This document shows, piece after piece, positions 51,101-60,459 of a DNA stretch of 64,000 nt (the stretch's first letter is position 1; every line of letters begins with the position of its first letter). Source of the stretch: Oscillibacter sp. 1-3 (GTDB lineage Bacteria > Bacillota > Clostridia > Oscillospirales > Oscillospiraceae); NCBI RefSeq assembly GCF_000403435.2, contig NZ_KE159710.1, positions 310,001 through 374,000 of the forward strand, in the 5' to 3' direction. A program made the position numbers and the translations under genes. Below the pieces are notes generated by a model that made no database searches, was not told the DNA's origin, and worked only from the letters and a program-made list of their open reading frames with translations.

Positions 51101-54100
51101 TTGCCCTTTGAGAACAAGTTCAGGCCGCTGACACCCAATGACGCGATTGACCTTCATCATTATCAGGAAGCCTTGGATTACGTATTTTTCAGCGGCAAAA
51201 TCCGCAATATTGCCCTTACCGGCTCCTACGGTTCCGGGAAAAGCAGCGTTATCCGCAGCTATGAAAATATCCACAAAAAGCAAACCTTCATCCATATTTC
51301 CCTGGCCCGATTTGAAGAGCAAGGGCAATCCGCTGGCAATCCGGCCGACCCGACAAAAACGGTAAACATCCTGGAAGGAAAGATCATCAACCAGCTTCTG
51401 CACCAAATCCCGGAGAAAGAACTTCCACCGTCCTACATTCAGCCGCAGGGCAGAATCTCCTGGAAACGCCATCTCCTGATGGTGCTGAGCTTCTTGGCTT
51501 TTATCGTGTCCGGCATATACGTTTTTCAGTTTCAAAAATTGGTTTCCGCAGTCTCCGGTTTAGGCGAAAGCCAGGTAAAATCCCTTCTGCAAATTACCAC
51601 CAACCCCTATGGCCGTCTGATTGGCATAGGGTTATTTCTGATTCTGCTTGGCTGCGGGATGTTCTACATTCTGCGGACATACCCTTTCCGGGTATTCTTT
51701 AAAAAGGTAGATTTAAAGGGACTTGTGGGTATTGAACTGTTCAGTGCCGAGGAGGATACGTATTTTGACAAATTCCTGCACCGTGTTCTCCAATTATTTG
51801 ACCAGGCCAACGCCGACGCCATTATTTTCGAGGACTTAGACCGCTACGATGTGACCTTGATCTTTGAAAAGCTCCGGGAGATCAGCGACCTGGCATACAG
51901 CCGTGAAAAGCTGGGACTGCGTCAAAGGAAAAAGCCTCTTCGGTTCTTTTATCTCATTCGGGACGACGTGTTCACGGCCTCGGACCGAAGCAAGTTCTTC
52001 GATTTTATCATCCCTGTCGTACCCTACGTAGATGCCTCCAATTCCTGCGACCAGCTCTTGCAGCAATTCGAGGAAGCCGGCTTTTCTGGGCTTTTTTCCA
52101 AACTGTTTTTACAGGACGTGTCCTTATATCTTGGCGACATGCGCCTGGTTTCCAACATCGTCAACGAATTCAGCGTTTACCGTGGACGCCTCAGCGGCAG
52201 CGGGCTGGGGCCACGAAGCCGGACCGGCAGCTGGCCATGGTCATCTATAAAAATCTCTATCCCGAGGATTTCGATTTGCTCCAAAAAGGCCATGGGTATG
52301 TTTACGCCCTTTTTGAGCAGAAAAAGCAATTGCTGGGAAGCGCAAAGGCGTGCCTTGAAGATAAATTGCAGGCGCTTCACGACCGCCTTGACAATGCCGG
52401 AATGGAAACACTAAGGTCCATGGACGAGCTTAACGCCCTGTACTTCCCCCTCTCAGGGAGCGAGATTACTATTGAAGAAACCGACGTATCGAATCTGAGT
52501 CGTATAGAATTGGTCCGCCGGATTTTAGAAAAACCTGATACGGTAAAATACACTTACTTCACAAGGATTAATTATTCCAAATACACCAACACCGAATCTT
52601 GGATAGACGTGGCGGAAAACGGGCAGAAATGGAAGCAAATGAGGAGTATATCCGCCGCAAAGCCTATATAGAGGATCAAGGCTCCCAGCGGCAGAAAGAA
52701 CTCTCGGAAGAAATCTGGAGTTTACAGGAAAAACTGGCAAAATGGGACACCATGAATCTGCGGGAAGTACTTTCGGACCTTGATCCGAAAATGGAAGACA
52801 CCTTTTGGTCGCCCGAGCTCCCTTCCTATGAACCGAAAAACTATCTGGCAGAAATCCAGAACAGCAAGAATTTCGGTCTTTTAAAATACCTGGTGAGGAA
52901 CGGCTATATTGACGAAAACTATGCCGCCTATGTCAGCTATTTCTATCCCAACAGCCCTACTGCTCAGGACCGGAACTTTCTTCTGTCCATTACAGATCGC
53001 GCATCTTTGGAGTATGTCTACCACTTGGATCAACCAGATGCGGTACTGGAATGCTTGGAGGAAGCAGATTTCTTCCACCGGGAGGTGCGAAATTTCGACT
53101 TGCTGTCTTATCTTTTGAGAACCAAAGGCCCCCACCTTCGCACACTTTTGCAAAGCGCTGCGACAGACCAAAGCGCTCATACTTTCTTTGTCGAGTTCTG
53201 GCGCACCGGGCGGCGGTCCACTCGCGCTTTCCGTTTCATCTGCGCATTATGCCAGGAACACCCGGAGTGGTTCCGTATATGGTGCGAAAGTAAGTCCATT
53301 CTTTTGGAAGGCGAATGGCGGCTTTTCGTCCTGGACGCGCTCTATTTTCTTCCTCCAGAGCGCCTCAGCCGTATCAATAAGGAAAACTGGCTGACCGAGA
53401 GAATCTCCGACGATCCAAAATTTCTCCAGCTGGACTCCCCCAATGTCCAGCGGCTCATACCAGCCCTGAAAGCGTTGAGCGTTCGATTCTCCCAAATTGA
53501 TTACCGGGAGGAGGATATTTCCCTGGTGCGGGAGGTCTGCCAAGAAAATCTCTATACGCTGAATCTCTCCATGTTGAAAACCGCCATGGCAGTTATTTGG
53601 AGCATCCCGCCCGCCGAAGTGGAGAGCCGCAGTTATACCCACATCCTCCGCCATCCGGGGTAGCCGCCGTCTCTGCGGATTCTTGGAAACATGGATGTCT
53701 ACGCCGGTGCGATTCTTCTCGAGAGCGATAGCCGCTTTTTCGACAGCGAAGAGGCCCTCATAGATTTTCTAAACTGCGAAAGCCTCTCTGAGCCGTATAA
53801 GGAGGAGTATATCCAGCGGTCAGATACTGTCTTGCCGGACATGAACACCATAGCCTCTCGCACACTTTGGCCTGAATTGATTGGGAGCCAAGCAGTTGCT
53901 TATGCTTGGCAGAATATGGCGGATTATTTTGCCGAATTTGGCAGAGATACAGACATCCTCCCGCCGGAACTGGCAGCTTTCATCAACAGCGGCAGCGGCT
54001 CTTTAGGCTGGAAGTATGAACAACTGAATCAGCGCATCAACGATCAGGCAGAAAATCTGCGCCAAGCAATTCTTGTCAACGAGGAGCTCTCCCTGGAACG

Positions 54101-54842
54101 CTATCAGACCGCCTTGGCAGGCATGACTTTCTCCTACAAGAAGTTTCCCCTCCACGGAATTCCTGATGAGCGGATGAAAATTGTCTTGGAGCTGGAAATT
54201 GTACCCGTTACCATCGAAAATATCGCAGTAATTAGAGAAGACTATCCGCAGCTTTGGAATGATTTCGTCCTGTCAAAAGACGCAGATGATTTGACAAAGC
54301 TGATGGATACCGATGAGGTCCAGCTGACAGAATCAGAGCTGGCAAGCCTTTTGGAGGATGCCCGGATGGAGGACAGCATTGCCGAAAACATGCTGTTCAT
54401 TTTCTCTAAAACCGTTTCTTTGCAGAATAGAAAATTTTCCACTCCTGTCCGTGCCCGCATTGTAGCGGCCCATCTCGCTCCTGATGATTTGCCGTTCTTG
54501 CTGAAATCCTTTACTCAGGAGCCTCTCACTGTTCGTTCCGCATTTTTGGATTACACCGCAACCCATGCGGATTCGATTGCCGACGCGGCAGAGCAAGCCC
54601 AGTTTGTCCCTGTAGAGGTCTATGCCGTCTGCTTAAATAAATTGACGGAAGACCGGCTTCTTATCCTGCGGCCTTACCTGGCGGACAAGAATTTTGAGAT
54701 CGTATGCATGGAAAATAAGAAGCCCAAATTCCCCAATACACCGGAAGTACGGGCAATCCTGGCTACCTTCGAAGCCTATCGCTGGATCTCCAGCTGGAAG
54801 AGCAAGGACGGCAAACTCATCGCCTATCCTACGCGCAAATAA
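51101..54842 (+). pseudogene. YobI-like P-loop NTPase, interrupted by four indels
   Basis: Parts of one protein: P-loop TGSYGSGKSS at about 42, two membrane helices (about 125-145 and 170-190), IIFEDLDRYD as Walker B, then a long C-terminal region. The frame breaks near 52208, 52621, 53652 and 53683. Adding one G at each of the first three (in GGGG, GGG and GGGG) and removing one A from the AAA at the fourth gives 3,744 nt, 1,247 residues, close to YobI-type length. TTG 51101 with AAAGGAGGG upstream. All breaks are in homopolymers, so base-calling error is as likely as decay. YobI-type proteins are membrane-linked and found in variable islands. Confidence 0.8.
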
Positions 54843-54880
54843 ATACAGTTAAATAATATCAAACGAAAGGATCTGTCATC

Positions 54881-55507
54881 GTGAGAAAAAAAGTTTACGC
54901 TATCGTATTTATGGCCTGCTTGACGCTGCTTTTGGGCTCCGGCTGTTCCGGGAAACCGTCGGCGGAGACGGAGGTAACCGGCCCCGAGACTCAGCAACCC
55001 GAACCCCCGGCGGAGAACTCCTACACCGCAGTCATTGAAATCGAGGGATATGGTACGATCACCCTGGAACTGGATGCCTCCGCAGCGCCTGTGACCACGG
55101 AAAATTTCGTGTCGCTGACCCGTGAGGGCTTTTACGACGGGTTGACATTCCACCGCATTATCGAAGGATTCATGATCCAGGGCGGCGATCCAGATGGAAA
55201 CGGTACAGGCGGCAGTGAACAGACGATCAAAGGAGAGTTCCGCGAAAATGGGGTGGAAAACAGCCTGTCCCATACGCGCGGCGCAATCTCCATGGCCCGC
55301 TCCAATGACTACGACAGCGCCAGCTCACAATTCTTCATCGTCCACGAGGACAGCACGTTTCTGGACGGAAGCTACGCCGCGTATGGATATGTGACGGAGG
55401 GCATGGAGGTGGTAGACGCCATCTGTGCGGACGCTGAACCAATAGACGGCGACGGCTTTATCGCTCCTGAGAATCAGCCGGTGATTCAAAGTATCACCAT
55501 TCAGTAA
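54881..55507 (+). CDS. Peptidyl-prolyl cis-trans isomerase lipoprotein (cyclophilin)
   Basis: 208 aa. Lipoprotein signal with lipobox LGSGC, an acidic Pro-rich linker, then a cyclophilin domain (ENFVSLTREGFYDGLTFHRI, FMIQGGDPDGNGTGG, SQFFIVHE) with the catalytic Arg in FHRII. It assists folding of exported proteins at the cell surface. GTG 54881 follows AAAGG. It is a separate gene after the NTPase. Confidence 0.93.
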   Translation: MRKKVYAIVFMACLTLLLGSGCSGKPSAETEVTGPETQQPEPPAENSYTAVIEIEGYGTITLELDASAAPVTTENFVSLTREGFYDGLTFHRIIEGFMIQGGDPDGNGTGGSEQTIKGEFRENGVENSLSHTRGAISMARSNDYDSASSQFFIVHEDSTFLDGSYAAYGYVTEGMEVVDAICADAEPIDGDGFIAPENQPVIQSITIQ

Positions 55508-55553
55508 ATCGCAAATTACAAAAAACGAGATGAGACGAGAGTGGTGAGACCCT

Positions 55554-56140
55554 GTGAGACGCCGGATCATGTGCTTTGGAGATTCCAACACCTACGGATA
55601 TGATCCCCGGTCTTATTTAGGCGGGCGTTACCCAAGATCTGTCCGTTGGACGGGTAGGCTGGAGGAGGACGGCTGGGAGGTCTTTAACCAAGGCGAGAAT
55701 GGCCGCTCCATCCCCCGGCTGGATTTTGAAATTGAGGCGGCGGTGCAGTCCGTCCCAAAAGCGCGGCCGGATATACTGACGGTCATGCTGGGAAGCAACG
55801 ACCTGTTACAGTGCCCCGGTCTTACCGCTAGGGTATGCGGGGAACAAATGGAGCGGTTTCTACCGCATTCTTGAGGAAGGTCTCTGTGATTTTGCTGATT
55901 GCTCCGCCGCCTATGGAACCGGGGGATTGGGTGCCGAACGAACGCCTGCTGATAGAATCCCAGCGGTTAGCAGGCTGCTATGAAGAACTGGCCCGGCGGT
56001 TAAACATCCACTTTGCCAACGCTGGGGCTTGGAATATTGAGCTGACTTACGATGGAGTGCATTTTTCGGAGAGCGGACATCGGGCGTTTACCGATAATCT
56101 ATTAAAAGTTTTGACTGCCATGTTTCCAGATACGAAATAG
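55554..56140 (+). pseudogene. SGNH hydrolase with a frameshift
   Basis: Two frames together make a complete protein: MRRRIMCFGDSNTYGY with the catalytic Ser and LGSND in the first, then LLIAPPPMEPGDW and the Asp-His block DGVHFSE in the second. A one-base loss near 55860 (in TTTCTACCG) separates them; restoring it gives 195 residues. Same fold as the hydrolase at 11623-12273. As sequenced the gene lacks its Asp-His pair. Confidence 0.75.
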
Positions 56141-56186
56141 CCGGACGCTGATGGAAAATATCCAGATTGTCCGAGGATTCCATGAT

Positions 56187-56225
56187 AAGTGGACAGATTG
56201 CACTAGGGGGGTAGTCTGTCCACTT
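56187..56225 (+). terminator. Hairpin after the SGNH gene
   Basis: 11-bp stem AAGTGGACAGA / TCTGTCCACTT with a 17-nt loop, followed by TTATG; terminator-like. Confidence 0.5.
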
Positions 56226-56320
56226 TTATGTATAATCACATAAAACCTTTGTGCCGCAGTGATTTCATTGCGGTATTTTTATTTATAGAAGGAGAATTAT
56301 AATGAACGTGATACAAAAAG

Positions 56321-56461
56321 AAGAAAATTGACCTGATTCTGAAGAAGTCTATCAGCCGTTTTGGCCGCAATACAGTGAATATGCTGCGTTCGCTGAGGGA
56401 TCTGCACGGTTTGGGTGTAGAAGTCTATTTTGAGCAGGAGGATATGAGCCGAACTATGAAG
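56321..56461 (+). pseudogene. Serine recombinase, N-terminal fragment
   Basis: Codons for KIDLILKKSISRFGRNTVNM and LGVEVYFEQEDMSRTMK, part of the resolvase catalytic domain. The true start is missing (a short frame MNVIQKEEN runs into a stop) and the frame ends at the IS3 element at 56462. The downstream part continues at 58132. Confidence 0.7.
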
Positions 56462-58124
56462 TGCCCCCTGTCAAGTAGACAAAACAGAGAAAAAGAAAGG
56501 CAGGAATGGCAATGAGATAGCTTTTGCCTCTATTTCACCCCAGCTGCCAAGAATTCCATAGGCGTCACACACCCAAGCTTTTTTTGGTATCGTTCATGGT
56601 TGTAGAAATAGATGTATGCGGCGACCGCCTCGCAAAGCTGGCTGTAGTCATCAAAATGATGTAAATAGTACATCTCGGATTTCAAAGTACCCCAAAATCC
56701 TTCCATGGGCGCATTGTCCAGGCATTTTCCTGGACGGGACATACTTTGACAGACACCGGCCTCCTTCATCCTTTTTTGAAAGGCGCGGCTGGTATATTGT
56801 GCGCCCCGGTCGCTATGAACCAGCGGATGCGCATCGGGATACTGCCGGAACGCCCATTCAAAGGCTTCGAAGACCAAAGCGATGTTATTACGCTGCCCGA
56901 ATGAAAAACCTACAATATTCCTTCCGTACAAATCCAGGACTGCGCACAAATAAGCTTTTCCGCTTGTCCCATATTTGAATTCTGTTACATCCGTCAGCCA
57001 CTTTTCATTTGGTTTCTTTGCCGCAAAGCCCCTGTTCAAAATATTTTCCGCAAGATATTCATCCGAAGACTTCTTCCTGCGTGTCCGCTTTCTTCTCCTG
57101 CATACAGAGCGGAGGTCAAGGAGCCGCATCAGCCGGTATACCCTCTTCAGATTACACTTGATTCCATACCGTCGTTCCAAAATGATCTGCATCTGCCGGT
57201 AACCGGGAACGCCGTGCTGGCTTTGGTATATTTCAACAATTAGATGAGCCAGCTTTTCGTCTTCCCTCTGCTTGGGACTTGCCGCTCGGTTGAGCCATTT
57301 GTAATACCCAGCCCGGCTGACGCCTGCTGCCATACAGAGCTTGCACACAGGCCAGTGATACGTCTCATGCAGTTCCTTGACGGTTTGATAGGCCGTTTCA
57401 TGCCGGACCCCGCTGAAGTCCGGCAGCTGATTTCTGGGCCAGCATATCTGCTGGTATCTCTGCTGTACCGCCATTTTCATTTCCAGTTCCAGGCTGTTCA
57501 TCCGCAGGCGCTGGTTCTCCGCGGCAAGGCCGGACGAACGATGGTCACCGTCCAACCCCTCCAAGCCTGCCTTGTGGTATCGCTGTACCCAGCCATAAAC
57601 CTGCTGATATGTGAACCCGAAGCAAGCCGCGGTCAGCTTGTAGTTTTTTCCATGAGTGATGCAATACTCCACCGCTGCTTTACGCTCTTCATAAGATACC
57701 ATGGTCAACGGAACACTCCTTCTGCCTCCGGGAGAACGGAATCCTTTTTGACCATTATACAACTTAATCCACTGTTCCAGCTGCGATCTTGACCGCAGCT
57801 GATATTTTTTGCAGACTGCCTCTATACTTATCTGACCGGACAGATACAGCTCTGCCGCCTGCTGCTTTACGATTGCGGGATAGTGATGATTCCCCTTCCG
57901 GTGACGCAGCCCTTCCTCACCAAACAGATCATAATTCTGAAGCCATTTCTGTAGGGTGCTGCGCTGCACCCCAAATCTTGCTGCGATTTGATTCAGGCTC
58001 CCGGCTCCGGCATAGCACTGCTTCACTGCATCGATCTTTGTTTCCGCACTGATTGCTGACATAATGATGCTCCCCTTCGAGTAGTCTGCAAGTTTTTCTC
58101 GCTTTGTCTACTCTATGGGGAGCA
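56462..58124. mobile_element. IS3-family element (IS150 group-like)
   Basis: About 1.66 kb. Ends align as imperfect inverted repeats, TGCCCCCTGTCAAGTAGACA on the left and TGCTCCCCATAGAGTAGACA on the right (reverse strand), 14 of the first 19 bases matching, then AAA. No clear target duplication. It interrupts a serine recombinase gene with loss of about 25-30 codons at the junction. Confidence 0.8.
56530..58062 (-). CDS. IS3-family transposase (single frame)
   Basis: 510 aa. Two N-terminal helix-turn-helix units (SLNQIAARFGVQRSTLQKWL; KLTAACFGFTYQQVYGWVQRY) are followed by an rve integrase core with the DDE residues in LTDVTEFKYG, VHSDRGAQYTS and APMEGFWGTLKSE. Most IS3 elements make this protein by frameshifting between orfA and orfB; here both parts are in one open frame. 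Complete and possibly active. Confidence 0.92.
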   Translation of the reverse strand: MSAISAETKIDAVKQCYAGAGSLNQIAARFGVQRSTLQKWLQNYDLFGEEGLRHRKGNHHYPAIVKQQAAELYLSGQISIEAVCKKYQLRSRSQLEQWIKLYNGQKGFRSPGGRRSVPLTMVSYEERKAAVEYCITHGKNYKLTAACFGFTYQQVYGWVQRYHKAGLEGLDGDHRSSGLAAENQRLRMNSLELEMKMAVQQRYQQICWPRNQLPDFSGVRHETAYQTVKELHETYHWPVCKLCMAAGVSRAGYYKWLNRAASPKQREDEKLAHLIVEIYQSQHGVPGYRQMQIILERRYGIKCNLKRVYRLMRLLDLRSVCRRRKRTRRKKSSDEYLAENILNRGFAAKKPNEKWLTDVTEFKYGTSGKAYLCAVLDLYGRNIVGFSFGQRNNIALVFEAFEWAFRQYPDAHPLVHSDRGAQYTSRAFQKRMKEAGVCQSMSRPGKCLDNAPMEGFWGTLKSEMYYLHHFDDYSQLCEAVAAYIYFYNHERYQKKLGCVTPMEFLAAGVK

Positions 58125-58131
58125 TATCACT

Positions 58132-58732
58132 ATCAAATGGGGAATCAAGAGAGGCTTTGAAAAGGGCACCTCGGGCTGCGCTGAATTTGTGTGTTTTGGG
58201 TATAAGCGTGGAGATGATGGAAGGCTGGCTATTGATGAGCCTGACGCTAAAATTGTTCGGAAGATGTTTGAGATGAGGGCTGCTGAAAGTAGGCCTTGTT
58301 TGATAAATGGCGAAATTCGCAGGGGCGAGAGATTTTTTCGCCGGTCAAGGCGATTTGACGCCGCTATACTTTGTGTATGGCAAGGAAACTCAACGCGGAG
58401 CGGCGGAAAAAGGTTCGCCGCTTGAGCGTTTTGACATTTTTCAAACAAGGCCTAGTCTTGGAGCAATTTCAAAATGGCTGTATGAGAGTAAGGTTCCATC
58501 CCCAACAGGGAAACCCCATTAGAGTCGGGAGACAATCAGCAAGCTGTTGAGAAACGAGAAATATGTGGGGGATGTTCTGCTCCAGAAAACCTTTATAGCG
58601 GATTTGTTTTCTGGGAAACAGGTTAAGAACCAGGGTGAGTTAGAGAGATTTTTGATACAGGAGCACCACCCGGCGATTGTAGGCAGGGAGCTGTTTGAAA
58701 CAGTCAATCAGGCACGCGAAATAGATCCATAA
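58132..58732 (+). pseudogene. Serine recombinase, C-terminal fragment, interrupted
   Basis: IKWGIKRGFEKGTSG, GYKRGDDGRLAIDEPDAKIV and KMFEMRAAES, then MITE copy D (58292-58452), then LGAISKWLYESKVPSPTGKP, a TAG stop where the family has Trp, and SRETISKLLRNEKYVGDVLL to 58732. Removing the MITE and one TA rejoins the frame exactly (AAES-SLGAISKW). So the gene carries an IS, a MITE, a nonsense codon and a lost end. Confidence 0.8.
58292..58452. mobile_element. MITE copy D (161 bp), inserted in the recombinase
   Basis: Ends GGCCTTGTTTGA and TCAAACAAGGCC, with TA duplications at 58290-58291 and 58453-58454. The host gene's frame is restored on precise removal, which fixes the element borders and target duplication. 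Confidence 0.9.
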
Positions 58733-58858
58733 AGGACTGATAAAAGTCAATACCGGCAAACAACAAAGTGATTGCTTTTCCCTCTCCGGCATCAGCCTTT
58801 CTTCCTGAATCGTTGTGCCGCAAGGGATTCAAAGAAAAATCGATTTTGTCCGTTTACT

Positions 58859-58897
58859 CCAAAGCCACGGAAATTCATTGGATTTCCGTGGCTTTGG
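58859..58897 (+). terminator. Terminator-like hairpin
   Basis: Perfect 16-bp stem CCAAAGCCACGGAAAT / ATTTCCGTGGCTTTGG, 7-nt loop, then TCTTGCTTT. In the gap between the recombinase remnant and the response regulator; no gene lies in 58733-59014. Confidence 0.7.
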
Positions 58898-59014
58898 TCT
58901 TGCTTTCTGCACTTTTGGGGGCGGTTGAATTTTGTGGCTCCGGTTTGACCCAAGCCGTGACCCATACGGGAACTTGGAGCAGAAATCATCAGAGCGTACC
59001 GGAGAGGAAACTCC

Positions 59015-59497
59015 CTACGAGGGAATCAGAATCAGATCAAAGTCCTTTTGCAGCATAGCAGCCCGCAGCACTCCGGCGCTGGTATCTTCCGCATGGACAA
59101 AGAGCAGCTTGTGAAAAGTCGGGGCCTTTTCGCCGGATAACTGCCGGTAGGCGTATCTCACCAGCATATCCTGTAGCAGCATCCCTTTCATTTTGTCCAT
59201 ACACAGCGTCGCGCCCCGTTGCTTGGCCTCCTGTTCGTAGTCCTCTTTATCATGACAGGACACCAGAATAAAAGGCAACTCCTTGTCTGTGGCCCGCACC
59301 TCGTCCAGAAAGTCCATGCCGGAACCGTCCGGCAGGTCGAGATCACAGCAGATTACCAGAGGCATTTCCTCTTGGATGACTGTCCGAGCTTCTTTCAGTG
59401 TGGAAGCCGTTTCTACCGGGTAGCCTCGTCGTTGTAAATATTTTTGCAGACATCATATATAGGTGTCGCTGTCGTCGATCAGCAGTATCTTTTTCAT
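59015..59497 (-). pseudogene. Response regulator with premature TGA
   Basis: The frame begins MKKILLIDDSDTYI, hits TGA at codon 15 (59453-59455), then continues CLQKYLQRRGYPVETAS, ICCDLDLPDGSG (phosphoacceptor Asp) and FILVSCHDKEDYEQEAKQRGA. After the receiver the C-terminus (FVHAEDTSAGVLRAAM...) has no DNA-binding domain. Downstream of a promoter block shared with the ABC exporter. A TGA early in the receiver should inactivate it unless read through or mis-sequenced. Confidence 0.7.
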
Positions 59498-59540
59498 ATG
59501 TCCTCACCCACAATATTGATTTACTACAAGCATAAACTAC

Positions 59541-59623
59541 AAATGTTACACAAATGTCCGAGGGGCATTTGATTTCGACAGAAAAACAGGCTGAATTGTT
59601 ACAAAGCTCGGACATTTCAAAAT
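59541..59623 (-). promoter_or_regulatory. Shared regulatory block A (AAATGTCCG / TGTAACA)
   Basis: GTTACAAAGCTCGGACATTT (59599-59618) matches 63630-63649 with one change (24 of 25 over the longer block). A second site AAATGTTACACAAATGTCCG lies at 59541-59560. The same arrangement precedes the ABC exporter, so one regulator probably controls both. Confidence 0.65.
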
Positions 59624-59643
59624 ATTTTATCAAGGGATAGCAA

Positions 59644-59683
59644 AAAATCAGTGGCGCAGCTAATGAACCGCTCCACTGATTTT
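59644..59683 (-). terminator. Terminator of the ABC exporter operon
   Basis: Stem AAAATCAGTGG / CCACTGATTTT, 18-nt loop, followed on the minus strand by a T-run; it lies 120 bp after the DUF3267 stop. Confidence 0.75.
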
Positions 59684-59803
59684 CCCAAATGTCCAATTTA
59701 CTTTTGTGTTTTCTTTCACTTTGCATATTCATTCGTAGTGGCATTTGTTTTCCCTTTTATGGGAATCTATAACAGTAGCACTATGATTAAATAGTATTCG
59801 TTC

Positions 59804-60433
59804 CTATTTCTCAAAAACTACAAAACCACATTCATAAGGATGGTCGCAATACACACTTTCTTGCTTATCAGTGCGGTATAACATACTTTTCAGTATAATT
59901 AGAAAATCTCCACCACCCGATAGAATCATGTATTCTGCCAGAAAAAACAGCAGTAATTGATTTACCATTACAGCAACTACTGCAACTCCGCCTCCTAAAA
60001 CTAATGTAGGCATAGCAACCCCCAAGAGATATTGCCATTTTTTCAGTGGATTTGAACAAGTGCAGTACGGAGAAAAACTACTCCAAATAATTCCAAAATC
60101 AATTGAGTGAAAATGATTTTTTGCAAAAAGGCTCCAGGTAATTCCATGTATTAACTCATGCAGAATGGATAGACATAAAATAAGCATAAGTAATGCTACA
60201 ACAAATCCCCACGAAAGACAATCTAAATCAAAACCATTCACATTATAGTATATCCAAAATGCTAAAGCCATAAATGGCAGCATAATTAAAAGACATAACG
60301 GTTTTGCTTGTTGAGTATTGATAATTATATTCTTCATTTTATATCCTTTTTGTTGCATTTCAGAATTGAACTTTTCAAAGTTATTTTTACGATTCAATTC
60401 TTTTTCTGTTAATTTTCTTTTATCGTTATCCAT
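59804..60433 (-). CDS. DUF3267 membrane protein (metalloprotease-like)
   Basis: 209 aa. Four hydrophobic segments and the HELIHG motif inside LCLSILHELIHGITWSLF, an HExxH-type zinc site as in M50 intramembrane proteases; a second ligand motif is not obvious. ATG 60433 has GGAGG 8 nt upstream. It is last in the exporter operon, 26 nt after the permease stop. It may process a peptide or the sensor system; unproven. Base composition is much more AT-rich than the left of the window, consistent with transfer. Confidence 0.8.
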   Translation of the reverse strand: MDNDKRKLTEKELNRKNNFEKFNSEMQQKGYKMKNIIINTQQAKPLCLLIMLPFMALAFWIYYNVNGFDLDCLSWGFVVALLMLILCLSILHELIHGITWSLFAKNHFHSIDFGIIWSSFSPYCTCSNPLKKWQYLLGVAMPTLVLGGGVAVVAVMVNQLLLFFLAEYMILSGGGDFLIILKSMLYRTDKQESVYCDHPYECGFVVFEK

Positions 60434-60459
60434 AGATAATTCCTCCAAATTTTATACGC

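Noticed and set aside
51101..54842. Programmed frameshifting in the YobI-like NTPase
   Set aside because: Four separate shifts, three the same way and one reversed, with no slippery heptamer plus stimulator; error or decay is more likely.
59453..59455. TGA in the response regulator as a selenocysteine codon
   Set aside because: No hairpin of SECIS type seen just downstream and no Cys at that place in receivers; nonsense or sequencing error is simpler.
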